Assembly: GCA_963847965.1 (NCBI GenBank)
Contig: CAWKCG010000044.1
Location: 62,001-126,000 of the forward strand
DNA from: Palsa-504 sp963847965
Lineage (GTDB): Bacteria; Actinomycetota; Actinomycetes; Streptosporangiales; Streptosporangiaceae
Length of the DNA stretch: 64,000 bases
Reading direction: 5' to 3'
Below, piece by piece: positions 1 to 7,944 of the stretch. The position numbers and the translations under genes are program-made. The notes under the pieces were generated by a model. It did not search any database, was not told the origin of the DNA, and saw nothing but the letters and a program-made list of their open reading frames with translations. Within the stretch, counting starts at the first letter, position 1, and the number at the start of each line of letters is the position of its first letter.

Positions 1-252
1 AGGCTGGTCACGGCGCTGGAGGAGAGCGGGCACGTGCGCCGGTGCACCGATCCGAGCGACGCGCGCGTGAGCACCCTGGCCATCACCCCGCACGGCCTGG
101 AGGCGCTCGAGCGCATCCGGACGGAGAGCACCCTCCTGCTGACCGCGAGCCTGCGGCTGCTCACGCCGGAGCAACGCCGCGTGCTCGCCGCGGCCCTGCC
201 GGTCCTCGAGCGGCTCGCGGAGGCCGATCCGGCTGATCCGCGGAGCCGCTGA
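1..252 (+). CDS. MarR-family transcriptional regulator, C-terminal part
   Basis: The gene enters from the left edge, so the N-terminus is missing and about 83 residues are visible. The visible part starts at the end of a winged helix: a gap, then DPSDARVSTLAITPHGLEAL, the usual D-x-R-x-x-x-V-x-L-T-x-x-G wing of MarR proteins. A helical dimerisation tail rich in Leu/Ala/Arg follows (residues about 38-80). MarR proteins are dimeric ligand-responsive DNA-binding regulators; no ligand can be inferred. It stops 45 bp before the end of the convergent kinase gene. Confidence 0.75.
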   Translation, partial: RLVTALEESGHVRRCTDPSDARVSTLAITPHGLEALERIRTESTLLLTASLRLLTPEQRRVLAAALPVLERLAEADPADPRSR

Positions 253-297
253 CCGGGGCGGCCCGGAACCGGTACCCGTGGAGTTAAGGCATCGCGC

Positions 298-2281
298 CTA
301 TCCGAGATAGCCAGCTGGGTAAGGAACGCTTTCGGCGCCGCAGTCGTGGGAACCGGGGAGGCCGACCCCGTCCTGCGCCTCAGTGTCCTTCGTGCACGTC
401 TCAACGGCTTCATGACCGTACTCACCATTTGTCTGGAAGGTAAATGTGAGACTTCTCTCGAACTCGTCAGCGGAGATGCGCTGTGGTGCGCTAAGGACGG
501 GATCGCCGGCTCCCAGCTGCATTGACGTTGGCACCGCAGGAGTGCCGGATGGCGAGAGGTTAATGCCGAAGTACACGTACCACTGTTTCGACATCTCAGC
601 GTTCAGCGCCGATGGCGGCACGGGAATGGTAAACGTGTAGGTCAATTGACAGGTCCCGCCGCTGCAGCTCTCACTGTACGTGCTAGTCCCGCTGTAAACC
701 ACGTAGATCGTGCTGGTGGCCGAGCTGGCCAGCGGGGTGGTCGCGGTGCCGTTCTTGAACAGCTCGACCTTATAGCGGGTGGCCAGGGTCGGGGTCACGT
801 GGAACGTGAACGCCGTGGTCGAACCGGTCGGCTGCAAGGTGACCGACCCGGCTAGCGCCGGCGCGTTCGTATAGGGGAACTGCTGTGCGTACAGCCGGGC
901 GACCTCCCCGCTGGTCGCGCCGTTGATCTCGCCGCTGACCTGGGCGCTCGCGTCGCCGCCTCCCTGGTACGCCACGTAGACGTCGCCGGTCACCGCGGGC
1001 AACGCGGAGGCGGCGGTGAGCGGGATGCTCGCGAGCGGGACTGAGCCGCCGGGCCCGTGCGAGGAGCCGCTGGTGACGGCGAAGGCCACGCCGGCCGCCA
1101 CCACGGCGGCCGCGACGGCGACGGCCACGAGCATGCGAGGCCTGCTCAGACGCCCGAGATGCCCAAGACGCCGGGCAGGCCCGACATGCTCGTGCTCAAG
1201 ATGCTCAAGGTGCTCGATGTGTCTGAGATGCTCATGCTCAAGATGCTCGACGTGCCTGAGATGCTCAAGATGTCGCAGATGTTCGGATTCGCGGGACGCC
1301 TGGGAACTATGGGATGCAGAGGAACCATGGGATGCTTGGGAACCTGGGGATGTCTGGGAACCATGGGCCAGGTGGATCTGCTGCACCGTGCTGCCGTGGA
1401 CCGCGGGCGCCGTGCCGGACGGCCATAGCGCGGCGAGCAGCAGCGCCGCCTCGGCCAGGTGGGACCGGCCGCGCTCCTCCCAGTCCTCGCTGTACGCGCC
1501 CAAGGCGGCGTTGCGCAGCGTGGCGACGAAGGCGGTGGCGTCGGTCGGCCGGTCGGCGGGGTCTCTGGCCAGCCCGGCGGTCATCAGCGGGCGCAGCGGC
1601 TCGGGCACCGGGTCCAGCGGCACCGGCTGGTACATCTGCTGGTACACCACCTGCTCGACGGAGTCGCCGGTGAACGGCCGACGGCCGGTCAGGCACTCGT
1701 AGAAGGTGACCGTGGCCGCGTACACATCCCCGGCCGGGCTGGCCGCGGACCCGCTGAGCTGTTCGGGCGGCGCGTAGAACAGCGTGCCCGCCGGGATCGG
1801 CCGGTCCCCGGCCCGTGCCGCGATCCCGAAATCGGTCAGCTTGCTCACGCCTTCGCCGTTGACCAGCACGTTCGCCGGCTTGTAATCCCGGTGCACCACC
1901 CCGCGGGCGTGCGCCGCGGCCAGGCCGAGCAACGAGCCCTGCAGGACCACCAGCGCCGCCTCCGCCGTGGTCTGGGCCTGCCGGGACAAGATCTCCTGCA
2001 ACGAGAACGCCGTCGACCAGCTCCATCACGATGGCGGCCCCGGCCGGTGCTTCGACGTATTCATACAGCCGGACGACGTTCCGGTCATCGAGCGAGGCCA
2101 GCACCCCCGCCTCGGCGCGGAACAGCTCGGCGAACCCCGGATCCGTCAGCAGATCCTGGTGCAGGTACTTGATCGCCACCATCGTGCCCGAGGCATCATG
2201 CCGGGCCAGCACCACATCACCGAATCCGCCCGAGCCGAGCACCTTCACCCCGGTGTACCCGGGAACATCCCACCCCTGCAT
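298..2281 (-). pseudogene. membrane Ser/Thr protein kinase (PknB-like), frameshifted
   Basis: The N-terminal frame (start 2281) holds the kinase glycine loop GSGGFGDVVLAR and the ATP-binding lysine in VAIKYLHQ. It leaves frame near 2005, after MELVDGV. The other frame continues with SLQEILSRQ, the catalytic loop HRDYKPANVLV, the DFG magnesium loop and the APPEQL activation-segment end. A Ser-rich linker, a His-rich EHL repeat, one transmembrane helix near 1100-1150 (VAVAVAAAVVAAGVAFAV) and an outer domain of about 200 residues follow. Deleting one base in GGCGTTCTCG would give one protein of about 660 residues, the usual layout of actinobacterial receptor kinases. Everything else is intact, so a sequencing error or a very recent mutation are both possible. 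The start overlaps the upstream small ORF by one base (TGATG). Confidence 0.85.
1184..1375 (-). repeat. minisatellite in the kinase gene encoding SQ/SH and EHLRH repeats
   Basis: Two tandem short-period repeats lie side by side. From 1184 to 1290 a 9-12 bp unit like GATGCTCAAGATGCTCGA recurs; on the minus strand it encodes alternating H-L-E-H-L-R-H steps, with 12 His in about 33 residues. From 1306 to 1375 a GGGAACC-ATGGGATG unit encodes Ser-Gln and Ser-His steps. Both sit just before the transmembrane helix, on the cytoplasmic side. Such arrays expand and shrink by replication slippage. Confidence 0.8.
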
Positions 2282-2589
2282 CAGGTCTGCCTCTCTATGC
2301 GGCGCCGAGCCGGCAGGTCAGGCCGAACCCCGCGCCTGCACCACTGGGATAAGGCGGGTCTGGGTGGAGGGGAATCCTGCTTACGCAGGTAGGCGGCGTT
2401 GCCGCGCGGCTGTACGGCCACGGCTATAGGCACCATCAAATCCCCCACCGTCGCATGACGACCCTGAAATGGCACCCAGGCCGGGATATCTCTTACCTGG
2501 AGATCTTCACCCAGCCCGTATTCGGGCGCGGGTAAGGCCCCGGCCTGATGGCCCACACCAACAATGAGTGCGCGCCTCGGACTTGTCAA
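2281..2589 (-). CDS. small hypothetical protein upstream of the kinase
   Basis: An open frame of 102 codons whose TGA overlaps the kinase ATG by one base, an arrangement typical of translational coupling. It begins MTSPRRALIVGVGHQAG. The first ten residues resemble the opening strand of caspase-like peptidases (RRALLIGVG), but the rest carries no His/Cys dyad and does not support that family. The downstream half is rich in Pro and Arg. It may be a leader or a remnant. Confidence 0.4.
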   Translation of the reverse strand: MTSPRRALIVGVGHQAGALPAPEYGLGEDLQVRDIPAWVPFQGRHATVGDLMVPIAVAVQPRGNAAYLRKQDSPPPRPALSQWCRRGVRPDLPARRRIERQT

Positions 2590-2650
2590 TCCCGCCAGGC
2601 CGGGCCGTTTAGGGGTGATAAGTCGGAAATGGGTGCTTGATTCGGGACAA

Positions 2651-2977
2651 TTACTGCGGCCTCGGGCCTAGCAGCTCAGCCAGGCGGCGGGCCAGTTCAT
2701 CGCGCTCGCGGGTTACCTCGGCGAGTTGCTGCTCGAGCTCGATGATGCGGCGGATGGCAGGCAGCGTCATGCCCTCGTCGGCCATCGTGACCACCTGCTG
2801 GATGACGCGGATCTCCAGGCGCGTGTACCGGCGCTGACCGCCGGGCGACCGCTGCGGCGAGACGACCTGCAGGTCATCGACGCGGCGCAGGAACGCCTGC
2901 TTGACGGCGAGCAGTTCCGCGACCTGCCCGACCGTATACAACGGTGTGTTCTCATCATCGAACGGTGACGTAGCCAT
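2651..2977 (-). CDS. MerR-family (HspR-like) regulator
   Basis: 108 residues. An N-terminal MerR winged helix runs over residues 13-75 (YTVGQVAELLAVKQAFLRRV, then the wing PGGQRRYTRLEI), followed by a coiled-coil dimerisation helix IRRIIELEQQLAEVTRERDE. It is short, without a ligand domain, like HspR-type heat-shock repressors. The start is supported by AGGAGG about 9 bases upstream. The remnant of an hsp20 gene lies 75 bp upstream on the same strand, so this regulator probably once controlled a small heat-shock operon, as seen in other actinobacteria. That role is inferred from context. Confidence 0.8.
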   Translation of the reverse strand: MATSPFDDENTPLYTVGQVAELLAVKQAFLRRVDDLQVVSPQRSPGGQRRYTRLEIRVIQQVVTMADEGMTLPAIRRIIELEQQLAEVTRERDELARRLAELLGPRPQ

Positions 2978-3052
2978 GACGTTCCCTCCTTCGGATCGCT
3001 AGTAGCGCGGCCTGCCCAGATGGTAAGCGTCATCGTTTCGGCACGACCTAGG

Positions 3053-3154
3053 TCAGCCGGCCAGTTCCTTCTGGCCGTCCGCCTGGCGAACCTCCACCTT
3101 GTGCGGCTTGGCCTGCTCGAGGACCGGGATCCGGACCTCCAGGGTCGCTCCGGG
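3053..3154 (-). pseudogene. Hsp20/alpha-crystallin small heat-shock protein, C-terminal remnant
   Basis: Only about 33 codons survive. They read TLEVRIPVLEQAKPHKVEV and end in KELAG-stop. This matches the last beta strand and the I-P-V/I-x-I-type tail of actinobacterial Hsp20 proteins (G-x-LEVRIPxPEQAKPHKVxV). Upstream in the same frame the similarity ends exactly where the thioredoxin gene stops (3156). The first 100 or so residues of the chaperone have therefore been lost by a deletion that joined the two genes. No start codon remains, so it should not be expressed as a chaperone. Confidence 0.7.
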
Positions 3155-3155
3155 G

Positions 3156-4118
3156 TCAGAACAGCAGGGCGGACAGCGTGGACCGGGCCTTGGTGACCCG
3201 GGGATCGCGGGGCGGGAGCAGCTCGAACAGGGTGACCAGGTGAGCGCGGGCCTTGTTCCTTTCCTCGCCTGATGTGCGCCGGACGACCCCGAGCAGGCGG
3301 TCGAACGCCTCCTCGACACGCCCGCCGGCCAGGTCGATGTCGGCCACGCGGATCTGCGCCTCGACGTCGCCGGGGTGCTCGGCCGCGTCCCGGCGGGCCC
3401 GGCCCTGGTCGTAGGAGCTGACCCGGCGGATCAGGTTGACCTGGGCCAGGCCGCTCTTGGCGATCGGATCGTCCGGCACCGCGGCGAGTTCGGCCTCGAA
3501 GGCCCGCGCCGCGGCGTCCAGGTCACCACGCTCCATGGCCGCGCGGGCCTCGGCGTAGGCGGGCGGCACCTCCGGACCGCGGCGGGCGTAGGGGGCACCG
3601 GGACGACTGCCCGGCGGAGCGTCCTCGTCTTGCTCGTCGTCGGCCTGCGCCGCCGGGGTCACATCTAGGCCCAGCTTCTCGGCCACCTCGATGACCTGGT
3701 CGAGCCACTGGCGGACCTGCGCCTCAGGCAGCGCGCCGAGGAAACCGTCCACCAGCTGACCGCCGATGACGGCCATCACCATGGGAATGCTCTGGACCTG
3801 CAGGGCCGCGCTCAGCTGAGGATTCGCGTCGACGTCCACCTTGGCGAGGATCCACTGGCCGTCGGCCTCGGTGGCGAGCTTCTCAAGCACCGGGCTGAGT
3901 TGCTTGCACGGCCCGCACCACTCGGCCCACAGGTCGAGGATCACGGGCACGGTACGGGAGCGCTCGACGACGTCGACGTTGAAGGTCTGCTCGGTTACCT
4001 CGATGACGGTCCCGCCGCTGGCGGCGGCGGTGGAGGCCGCCTGCTGCCTGCGCTGCGCGGCCGCCTGCCGCGCACCCAGGTCCACGGCACCGTAGAACGA
4101 AAAATCTCGCGGCTGCAT
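3156..4118 (-). CDS. thioredoxin-domain protein with TPR tail (CnoX/YbbN-like)
   Basis: 320 residues from MQPRDFSFYGAVDLG. An Ala/Gln-rich leader of about 30 residues precedes a thioredoxin fold (residues 40-145) with the active site WAEWCGPCKQL (CGPC) and the cis-Pro segment QSIPMVMAV. Residues 195-320 are helical TPR-like repeats (AMERGDLDAAARAFEAELA, then DIDLAGGRVEEAFDRLL). This is the domain plan of E. coli CnoX (YbbN), which protects and hands over oxidised client proteins; the retained CGPC suggests redox activity. The frame stays open for 84 codons upstream but lacks coding character there, hence this start. It ends directly against the Hsp20 remnant. Confidence 0.85.
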   Translation of the reverse strand: MQPRDFSFYGAVDLGARQAAAQRRQQAASTAAASGGTVIEVTEQTFNVDVVERSRTVPVILDLWAEWCGPCKQLSPVLEKLATEADGQWILAKVDVDANPQLSAALQVQSIPMVMAVIGGQLVDGFLGALPEAQVRQWLDQVIEVAEKLGLDVTPAAQADDEQDEDAPPGSRPGAPYARRGPEVPPAYAEARAAMERGDLDAAARAFEAELAAVPDDPIAKSGLAQVNLIRRVSSYDQGRARRDAAEHPGDVEAQIRVADIDLAGGRVEEAFDRLLGVVRRTSGEERNKARAHLVTLFELLPPRDPRVTKARSTLSALLF

Positions 4119-4224
4119 GATTCTATCCTGCCGCATCCGCCGGGCCGGATTGCACCGGACGGACCTGCGGGGTACCGGATTCCTGGCCGTGACCGTCCGC
4201 CCCTGGCGAGTGGTGATGCGGTCC

Positions 4225-4902
4225 CTACCGTGAGCCTCCGGGCGGATCGGCGTAACCGTGGGTGTAGGCGTAGCTGACCGCGTGCGCGCGATCCCGCGAA
4301 CCTGTCTTGGCGAAGATCCGGTTGACGTGCGTCTTGACCGTCGCCTCGCTGACGAACAGGGCCCGCGCAATCTCCCGGTTGGATTTGCCCGCCGCGATCA
4401 GGCGGAGCACCTCCGCCTCCCTGGGCGTCAGGTCGCCCTCCCCGTCCGGCGCGGCGGCGGCGGGCGCGCGCGCCGCGGCCAACAGCAGCCGCTGCTGCAC
4501 CCCGGGGTCGAGCACGGCCTGGCCGGCCGCGGCGGCCTGCACGGCCCGGCCGATCTCGGCCCTGGTCGCGGCCTTGGTCAGGTAGCCGAGGGCTCCGGCA
4601 CGCAGGGCGCCGATGATCGACTCGTCGTCGGAGTAGGTGGTCAGCACCACCACCTGGGTCCCCGGATAGTCCGCCCGGATGCGGCGCGTGGCCTCCACCC
4701 CGTCGCAGCGCGGCATGTTCAGGTCCATCAGCACGATCCGCGGGCTGACGGCCTTGACCAGTTCCACCGCGGCCTCGCCGTCTTCCGCCTGGCCGATCAC
4801 GGTGATCCCGGGCAGCGTGCCGAGCAGCAGCACCAGGCCCTCGCGGACGGCGGACTGGTCGTCGGCGACGACCACGGTCACCGGTTCAGGGTTTTCTGTC
4901 AT
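4225..4902 (-). CDS. NarL/FixJ-family response regulator
   Basis: 225 residues. The receiver domain (residues 8-125) has the acidic pair DDQ, the phosphoacceptor Asp in VLMDLNMPRCDG, the Thr in VVLTTYSD and the Lys in YLTKAATRAE. A C-terminal LuxR helix-turn-helix follows (LTPREAEVLRLIAAGKSNRE, then VSEATVKTHVNRIF). It overlaps the upstream histidine kinase by 4 bp, so the two form one two-component unit of the NarL/DesR type. The target genes are unknown; the neighbouring thioredoxin gene is on the same strand 107 bp downstream. Confidence 0.93.
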   Translation of the reverse strand: MTENPEPVTVVVADDQSAVREGLVLLLGTLPGITVIGQAEDGEAAVELVKAVSPRIVLMDLNMPRCDGVEATRRIRADYPGTQVVVLTTYSDDESIIGALRAGALGYLTKAATRAEIGRAVQAAAAGQAVLDPGVQQRLLLAAARAPAAAAPDGEGDLTPREAEVLRLIAAGKSNREIARALFVSEATVKTHVNRIFAKTGSRDRAHAVSYAYTHGYADPPGGSR

Positions 4903-5597
4903 GCCGGAATCCTCAGGTTGACCTGCCAGTTCCCTGCCTCGGGCCCCGCCTCGAGCTCACCGCCGGCCAGCGCGGCGCGCTCCCGCAGGCCGACCAGGCC
5001 GTAGCCGGATCCCGTGCTGGCCAGCGGGGCCCGGACGAGCGGCGACGGCAGCGGGTTGACCACGCTGACCGTGATTGAGTCGTCCTCGTAGCCGAGCCGG
5101 AGGGTAACGGGCTGGCCGGGCGCGTGCTTGCGCGCGTTGGTCAGCGCCTCCTCCGCCGCCCGGTACGCGGCCAGGCTGGCCTCCGCGGAAACCGGGCGGA
5201 CCTCGCCGGTGACCGCGAAGTCCACGTCCATGTCGCGGTCCGCGCGGTACTCGCCGGCCAACGACGAGAGCTGATCGGGCAGCGGGACCGTATCGTCTCG
5301 CAGGGCCAGCACCGCCCGGCGGGCGGCGGCCAGGCCCTCCCTGGTCAGCGTCGCGGCCCTGTCGATGCACTCGACCGCCTTGGCGAGCTCGGGGTTGTCC
5401 GCAGGCAGCGTGCCCGCGGCGAGCAGCCCCTCGGCGGCCTGCAGGTTCACCGACACCGCCGCCAGGGAATGGGCGAGCACGTCGTGCAGGTCACGGGCGA
5501 TCCTGGCCCGCTCGGCCAGCGCGGCCGCGCGCGCCCCGGCTTCCCAGCGCTGCCTGATCCGCCGGACGATCGCGGTGATCAGCATGATCAAACCCAT
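4899..5597 (-). CDS. two-component sensor histidine kinase, HisKA_3 type, lacking a sensor domain
   Basis: 232 residues, much shorter than usual DesK/NarX-like kinases (about 380-450). The dimerisation/phosphoacceptor helix is near the N-terminus (ERARIARDLHDVLAHSLAAV, His at the H of DLHD). An HATPase domain follows, with N box EEALTNARKHA and a G box GYGLVGLRERAALAGG. Only about 25 residues precede the HisKA_3 helix: MGLIMLITAIVRRIRQ, a short hydrophobic-basic stretch that is not a normal sensor. The start codon, its AGGAGG site and these first residues are copied, inverted, at 5849-5922. The kinase may therefore have lost its membrane sensor and gained a new start by rearrangement. Confidence 0.88.
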   Translation of the reverse strand: MGLIMLITAIVRRIRQRWEAGARAAALAERARIARDLHDVLAHSLAAVSVNLQAAEGLLAAGTLPADNPELAKAVECIDRAATLTREGLAAARRAVLALRDDTVPLPDQLSSLAGEYRADRDMDVDFAVTGEVRPVSAEASLAAYRAAEEALTNARKHAPGQPVTLRLGYEDDSITVSVVNPLPSPLVRAPLASTGSGYGLVGLRERAALAGGELEAGPEAGNWQVNLRIPA

Positions 5598-5613
5598 GGC
5601 TCTCTCGCCTCCT
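5547..5613. repeat. inverted repeat arm A (start region of the histidine kinase)
   Basis: The minus strand of this arm equals the plus strand of 5849-5922 over about 65 aligned bases, with two small gaps (2 bp and 9 bp). It includes the ribosome-binding site AGGAGGCGAGA, the ATG and 13 identical codons (MGLIMLITAIVRR), then ATCAGGCAGCGC. The two arms are about 235 bp apart. Confidence 0.9.
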
Positions 5614-5848
5614 TCCGGTTTCCAGCGGTTTGCGTGTCAGGACCGCGGCCGGGACAAAACCTGGGCGGCCGCTACCAAGCTAACTCTCCGCCGACCAGAA
5701 CGCGCCGGCTGACGGGTGGACCTGGGTTGACGCCGGGTGGAGGTGCCCGGTACCACCCGGCCTGCACCCTGGATCATCCGGCGGGCCGACGCGGCTCCCA
5801 CCACCGCGCTCCTAGCGTGGTCGGCATGGGCGTAAACCGCGCTCAGGG

Positions 5849-5922
5849 AGGAGGCGAGAGCCATGGGTTTGATCATGCTGATCACCGCGATCGTCCGGCG
5901 GTTCAGGGCTATCAGGCAGCGC
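5849..5922. repeat. inverted repeat arm B (start region of the small basic ORF)
   Basis: Partner of 5547-5613. It carries the same ribosome-binding site and first 13 codons, with an extra 9 bp (TTCAGGGCT) before the shared ATCAGGCAGCGC. The conservation is of DNA, not only protein, so the duplication is recent or kept by gene conversion. Confidence 0.9.
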
Positions 5923-6078
5923 AGGCAGGCCAAGCGCCGGGCACGCCGGCGCCGGCGCCTGGTAGGCCAGCACCTCAGAACCCCGTGCCCCGCAGGCCGC
6001 GAGCCTCGCGGGGCGCGGCGCTACCCTGGGTGCGTCCTGGCCCCGGGAGTCAGGCGCGGCGACGGGACCAAACGATGA
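5863..6078 (+). CDS. small highly basic protein, unknown function
   Basis: 71 residues. They begin MGLIMLITAIVRRFRAIRQR, then a run of Arg/Lys (QRRQAKRRARRRRRL) and a Pro/Arg-rich tail. A good AGGAGG lies upstream. The stop overlaps the next ATG as ATGA, so it is probably coupled to the oxidoreductase gene. The hydrophobic then basic opening could be a membrane-binding amphipathic helix; this is inference. No family is recognised. The first 40 codons look more gene-like than the tail. Confidence 0.5.
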   Translation: MGLIMLITAIVRRFRAIRQRRQAKRRARRRRRLVGQHLRTPCPAGREPRGARRYPGCVLAPGVRRGDGTKR

Positions 6079-7004
6079 CAGCACCATCTCGGCCACTGCG
6101 GTTCGGCCTGGTCGGTACCGGGTACTGGGCGCGCGTCACGCACGCGCCCGCGCTCGCCTCGACCGAAGGGATCGAGCTCACCGCGGTCTGGGGCCGCGAC
6201 CGGCGCGCCACGGCCGAACTCGCGGCCGCCTACCGCGCCGCGCCGCACCACGAGGAGTCCGCGTTCCTGGCCGGCGTCAACGCGGTCGCGTTCGCGGTCC
6301 CGCCGGACGTGCAGGCGCCGTTCGCCGTCCGCGCGGCGCGGGCCGGCAAGCACCTGCTGCTCGAGAAGCCGGTGGCGCTGGCCGAGGCGGACGCCGACGA
6401 ACTGGCCGGCGCGGTCGAGCAGGCCGGGGTCGCGTCCGTGGTCTTCTTCACGCACCGCTTCCACCCGGACGTGCGGGCCTGGCTGGCCGGGGTCACCGCC
6501 CGCGGCGGGTGGGCCGGGGGCGTGGCGGTCTGGCTAGGGTCGGCCCTGACCTCCGCCAGCCCGTTCAACACGCCGTGGCGCGGGGACTCCGGCGCCCTGT
6601 GGGACGTCGCCCCGCACCTCGTCTCGCTGCTGTGGGCCAGCCTCGGGCCGGTGACCTCGGTGACCGCCGAGGCGGGCCGGGGGGATGTCACCCACCTCAT
6701 CCTGCACCACCAGGGCGGGGCGTCCAGCGCGGTGACCGTCACCCTGGCCGTGGCGCAGGCCGCGGAAGACCCGGAGGCGTTCGTATGGGGGCCGGACGGG
6801 CGGTCGACCGGGCCCCTCGGCGCGATCCAGCCGGTCGCACAGCTGCGGACCGCGCTGGCCGAACTCGCCGCCAACGCCCGGGCCGGGCAGACGAGCCATC
6901 CCTGCGACGTCGGGTTCGGCCGGGACGTCGGGCGCGTCCTGGCGCAGGCGCAGGGCCAGATCGACGCCGCCCGCAGAGCCCGCAGCGCTCGTAGCGTCCC
7001 CTAG
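6075..7004 (+). CDS. Gfo/Idh/MocA-family oxidoreductase
   Basis: 309 residues. The N-terminal Rossmann fold shows RFGLVGTGYWARVTHAPALA (G-x-G-x-x-A region), and the family signature EKPVAL follows at about residue 97, with the Lys that contacts substrate and NAD(P). The C-terminal GFO/IDH alpha/beta domain runs from about residue 125, with the SGALWDVAPHLVSLL helix that carries the conserved D-x-x-x-H. These enzymes oxidise or reduce sugars, inositols or related hydroxyls with NAD(P). No neighbouring sugar gene points to a substrate. The start at 6075 is chosen because the Rossmann strand begins 8 residues later and ATGA overlaps the preceding ORF. Confidence 0.88.
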   Translation: MTAPSRPLRFGLVGTGYWARVTHAPALASTEGIELTAVWGRDRRATAELAAAYRAAPHHEESAFLAGVNAVAFAVPPDVQAPFAVRAARAGKHLLLEKPVALAEADADELAGAVEQAGVASVVFFTHRFHPDVRAWLAGVTARGGWAGGVAVWLGSALTSASPFNTPWRGDSGALWDVAPHLVSLLWASLGPVTSVTAEAGRGDVTHLILHHQGGASSAVTVTLAVAQAAEDPEAFVWGPDGRSTGPLGAIQPVAQLRTALAELAANARAGQTSHPCDVGFGRDVGRVLAQAQGQIDAARRARSARSVP

Positions 7005-7051
7005 CGGCCCGTAGCCGCTGCACGTAGCATCCGCCGTGCTACGGTGGCGCG

Positions 7052-7519
7052 ATGAGTGACACTCACGACGACCAGCCGCTGCCGGTGAGCGCCGGGAGCG
7101 CCGGGCGGGGAACGCGGACCGGCCGGGGGCCCCGCGCGGGGAGGGGGAGCCGGGCCCGTGAACCCGGCAGGCCAGCGGCGCGCGCCGAGCCCGACCCGAG
7201 GACGGGGCGGGCCCCGGCGGGCACGCGCATCGGGATCAGGGAACTGCGCCAGCACGCGAGCGTCTACGTCGACCTGGCCGAGAAGGGCTACACGGTGGAC
7301 ATCACCAACCGGGGCCGGCTGGTCGCCAGGCTCGTCCCGGTCCGCGAGGCGGGCAGCCCGCTAGAACGCCTGATCGCGGCGGGGATCCTGGAGCCCGCCG
7401 AGGAACCGGGCGGGGCGGCCGGCCTCGATCCGTATCCGGCCCGGAGTCCGGGGGGCCGGGGGAGCCCGCGGGAACCCAAGGCGGGGAGGACAAACCCGGG
7501 GGGAGGTGAGCGCCGGTGA
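7052..7519 (+). CDS. Phd/YefM-type antitoxin of a VapBC-like pair
   Basis: 155 residues. The first 55 are Gly/Arg/Pro-rich low complexity. The Phd/YefM fold is at residues 58-100: GIRELRQHASVYVDLAEKGY, then DITNRGRLVARLVPV, the usual DNA-binding and dimer segment. The tail (100-155) is disordered and would wrap the toxin. The stop overlaps the toxin start as GTGA, a standard toxin-antitoxin arrangement. The complex usually represses its own promoter. The long N-terminal extension is unusual; the true start could be internal, but no better ATG/GTG with a ribosome-binding site is obvious. Confidence 0.85.
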   Translation: MSDTHDDQPLPVSAGSAGRGTRTGRGPRAGRGSRAREPGRPAARAEPDPRTGRAPAGTRIGIRELRQHASVYVDLAEKGYTVDITNRGRLVARLVPVREAGSPLERLIAAGILEPAEEPGGAAGLDPYPARSPGGRGSPREPKAGRTNPGGGERR

Positions 7520-7944
7520 TCTACCTGGACTCCTCCGCCCTGGTCAAGCTGGCCCTGACCGAGCCGGAGTCGGCGGCGCTGGCCGGCTGGCTCGCCGAGC
7601 GGGCCGATCAGCCGCTGGTTTCGAGCGCGCTGCACCGGGCCGAGGTGCCGCGGGCGGTCTGGCTCGCCGAGCCCGGCGCGCTGCCGCGCGCCTACCGGCT
7701 GATCAGGCGGATCGCCAAGGTCGCGCTGACCGCCGACGTGCTCGACAACTCGGCCACCTTGCCCCCGCAGGCGCTGTCCCCCGCGCACGCCATCCACCTG
7801 GCCTCCGCGCTGGCGTTGCGCGGTGACCTCGCGGCGTTCGTGGCCTACGACGACGACCTGCTCGCCGCGGCGGCCGACGCCGGGCTCCCGGTCGCCAGTC
7901 CGGGGCGGGCCCGGAAACCTCAGAAGGCCGCCGACTCGGCGTAG
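7516..7944 (+). CDS. PIN-domain toxin (VapC-like)
   Basis: 142 residues with a GTG start overlapping the antitoxin stop. The PIN fold opens with IYLDSSALVKL, carrying the first metal-binding Asp. HRAEVPRAV follows with the conserved Glu, and the C-terminal FVAYDDDLLAAAADAG supplies the last Asp. VapC toxins cut RNA with Mg2+. The helix normally reading L-D-A-I-H-L-A here reads SPAHAIHLASAL, so the third acidic ligand is Ala. Catalysis may be weakened. The 3' end overlaps the convergent mutase gene by 25 bp. Confidence 0.85.
   Translation: MIYLDSSALVKLALTEPESAALAGWLAERADQPLVSSALHRAEVPRAVWLAEPGALPRAYRLIRRIAKVALTADVLDNSATLPPQALSPAHAIHLASALALRGDLAAFVAYDDDLLAAAADAGLPVASPGRARKPQKAADSA

Noticed and set aside
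5124..6074. Long open frame upstream of the oxidoreductase start
   Set aside because: It is antisense to the histidine kinase and has no family signal; the Rossmann fold starts at 6075 with an ATGA junction.
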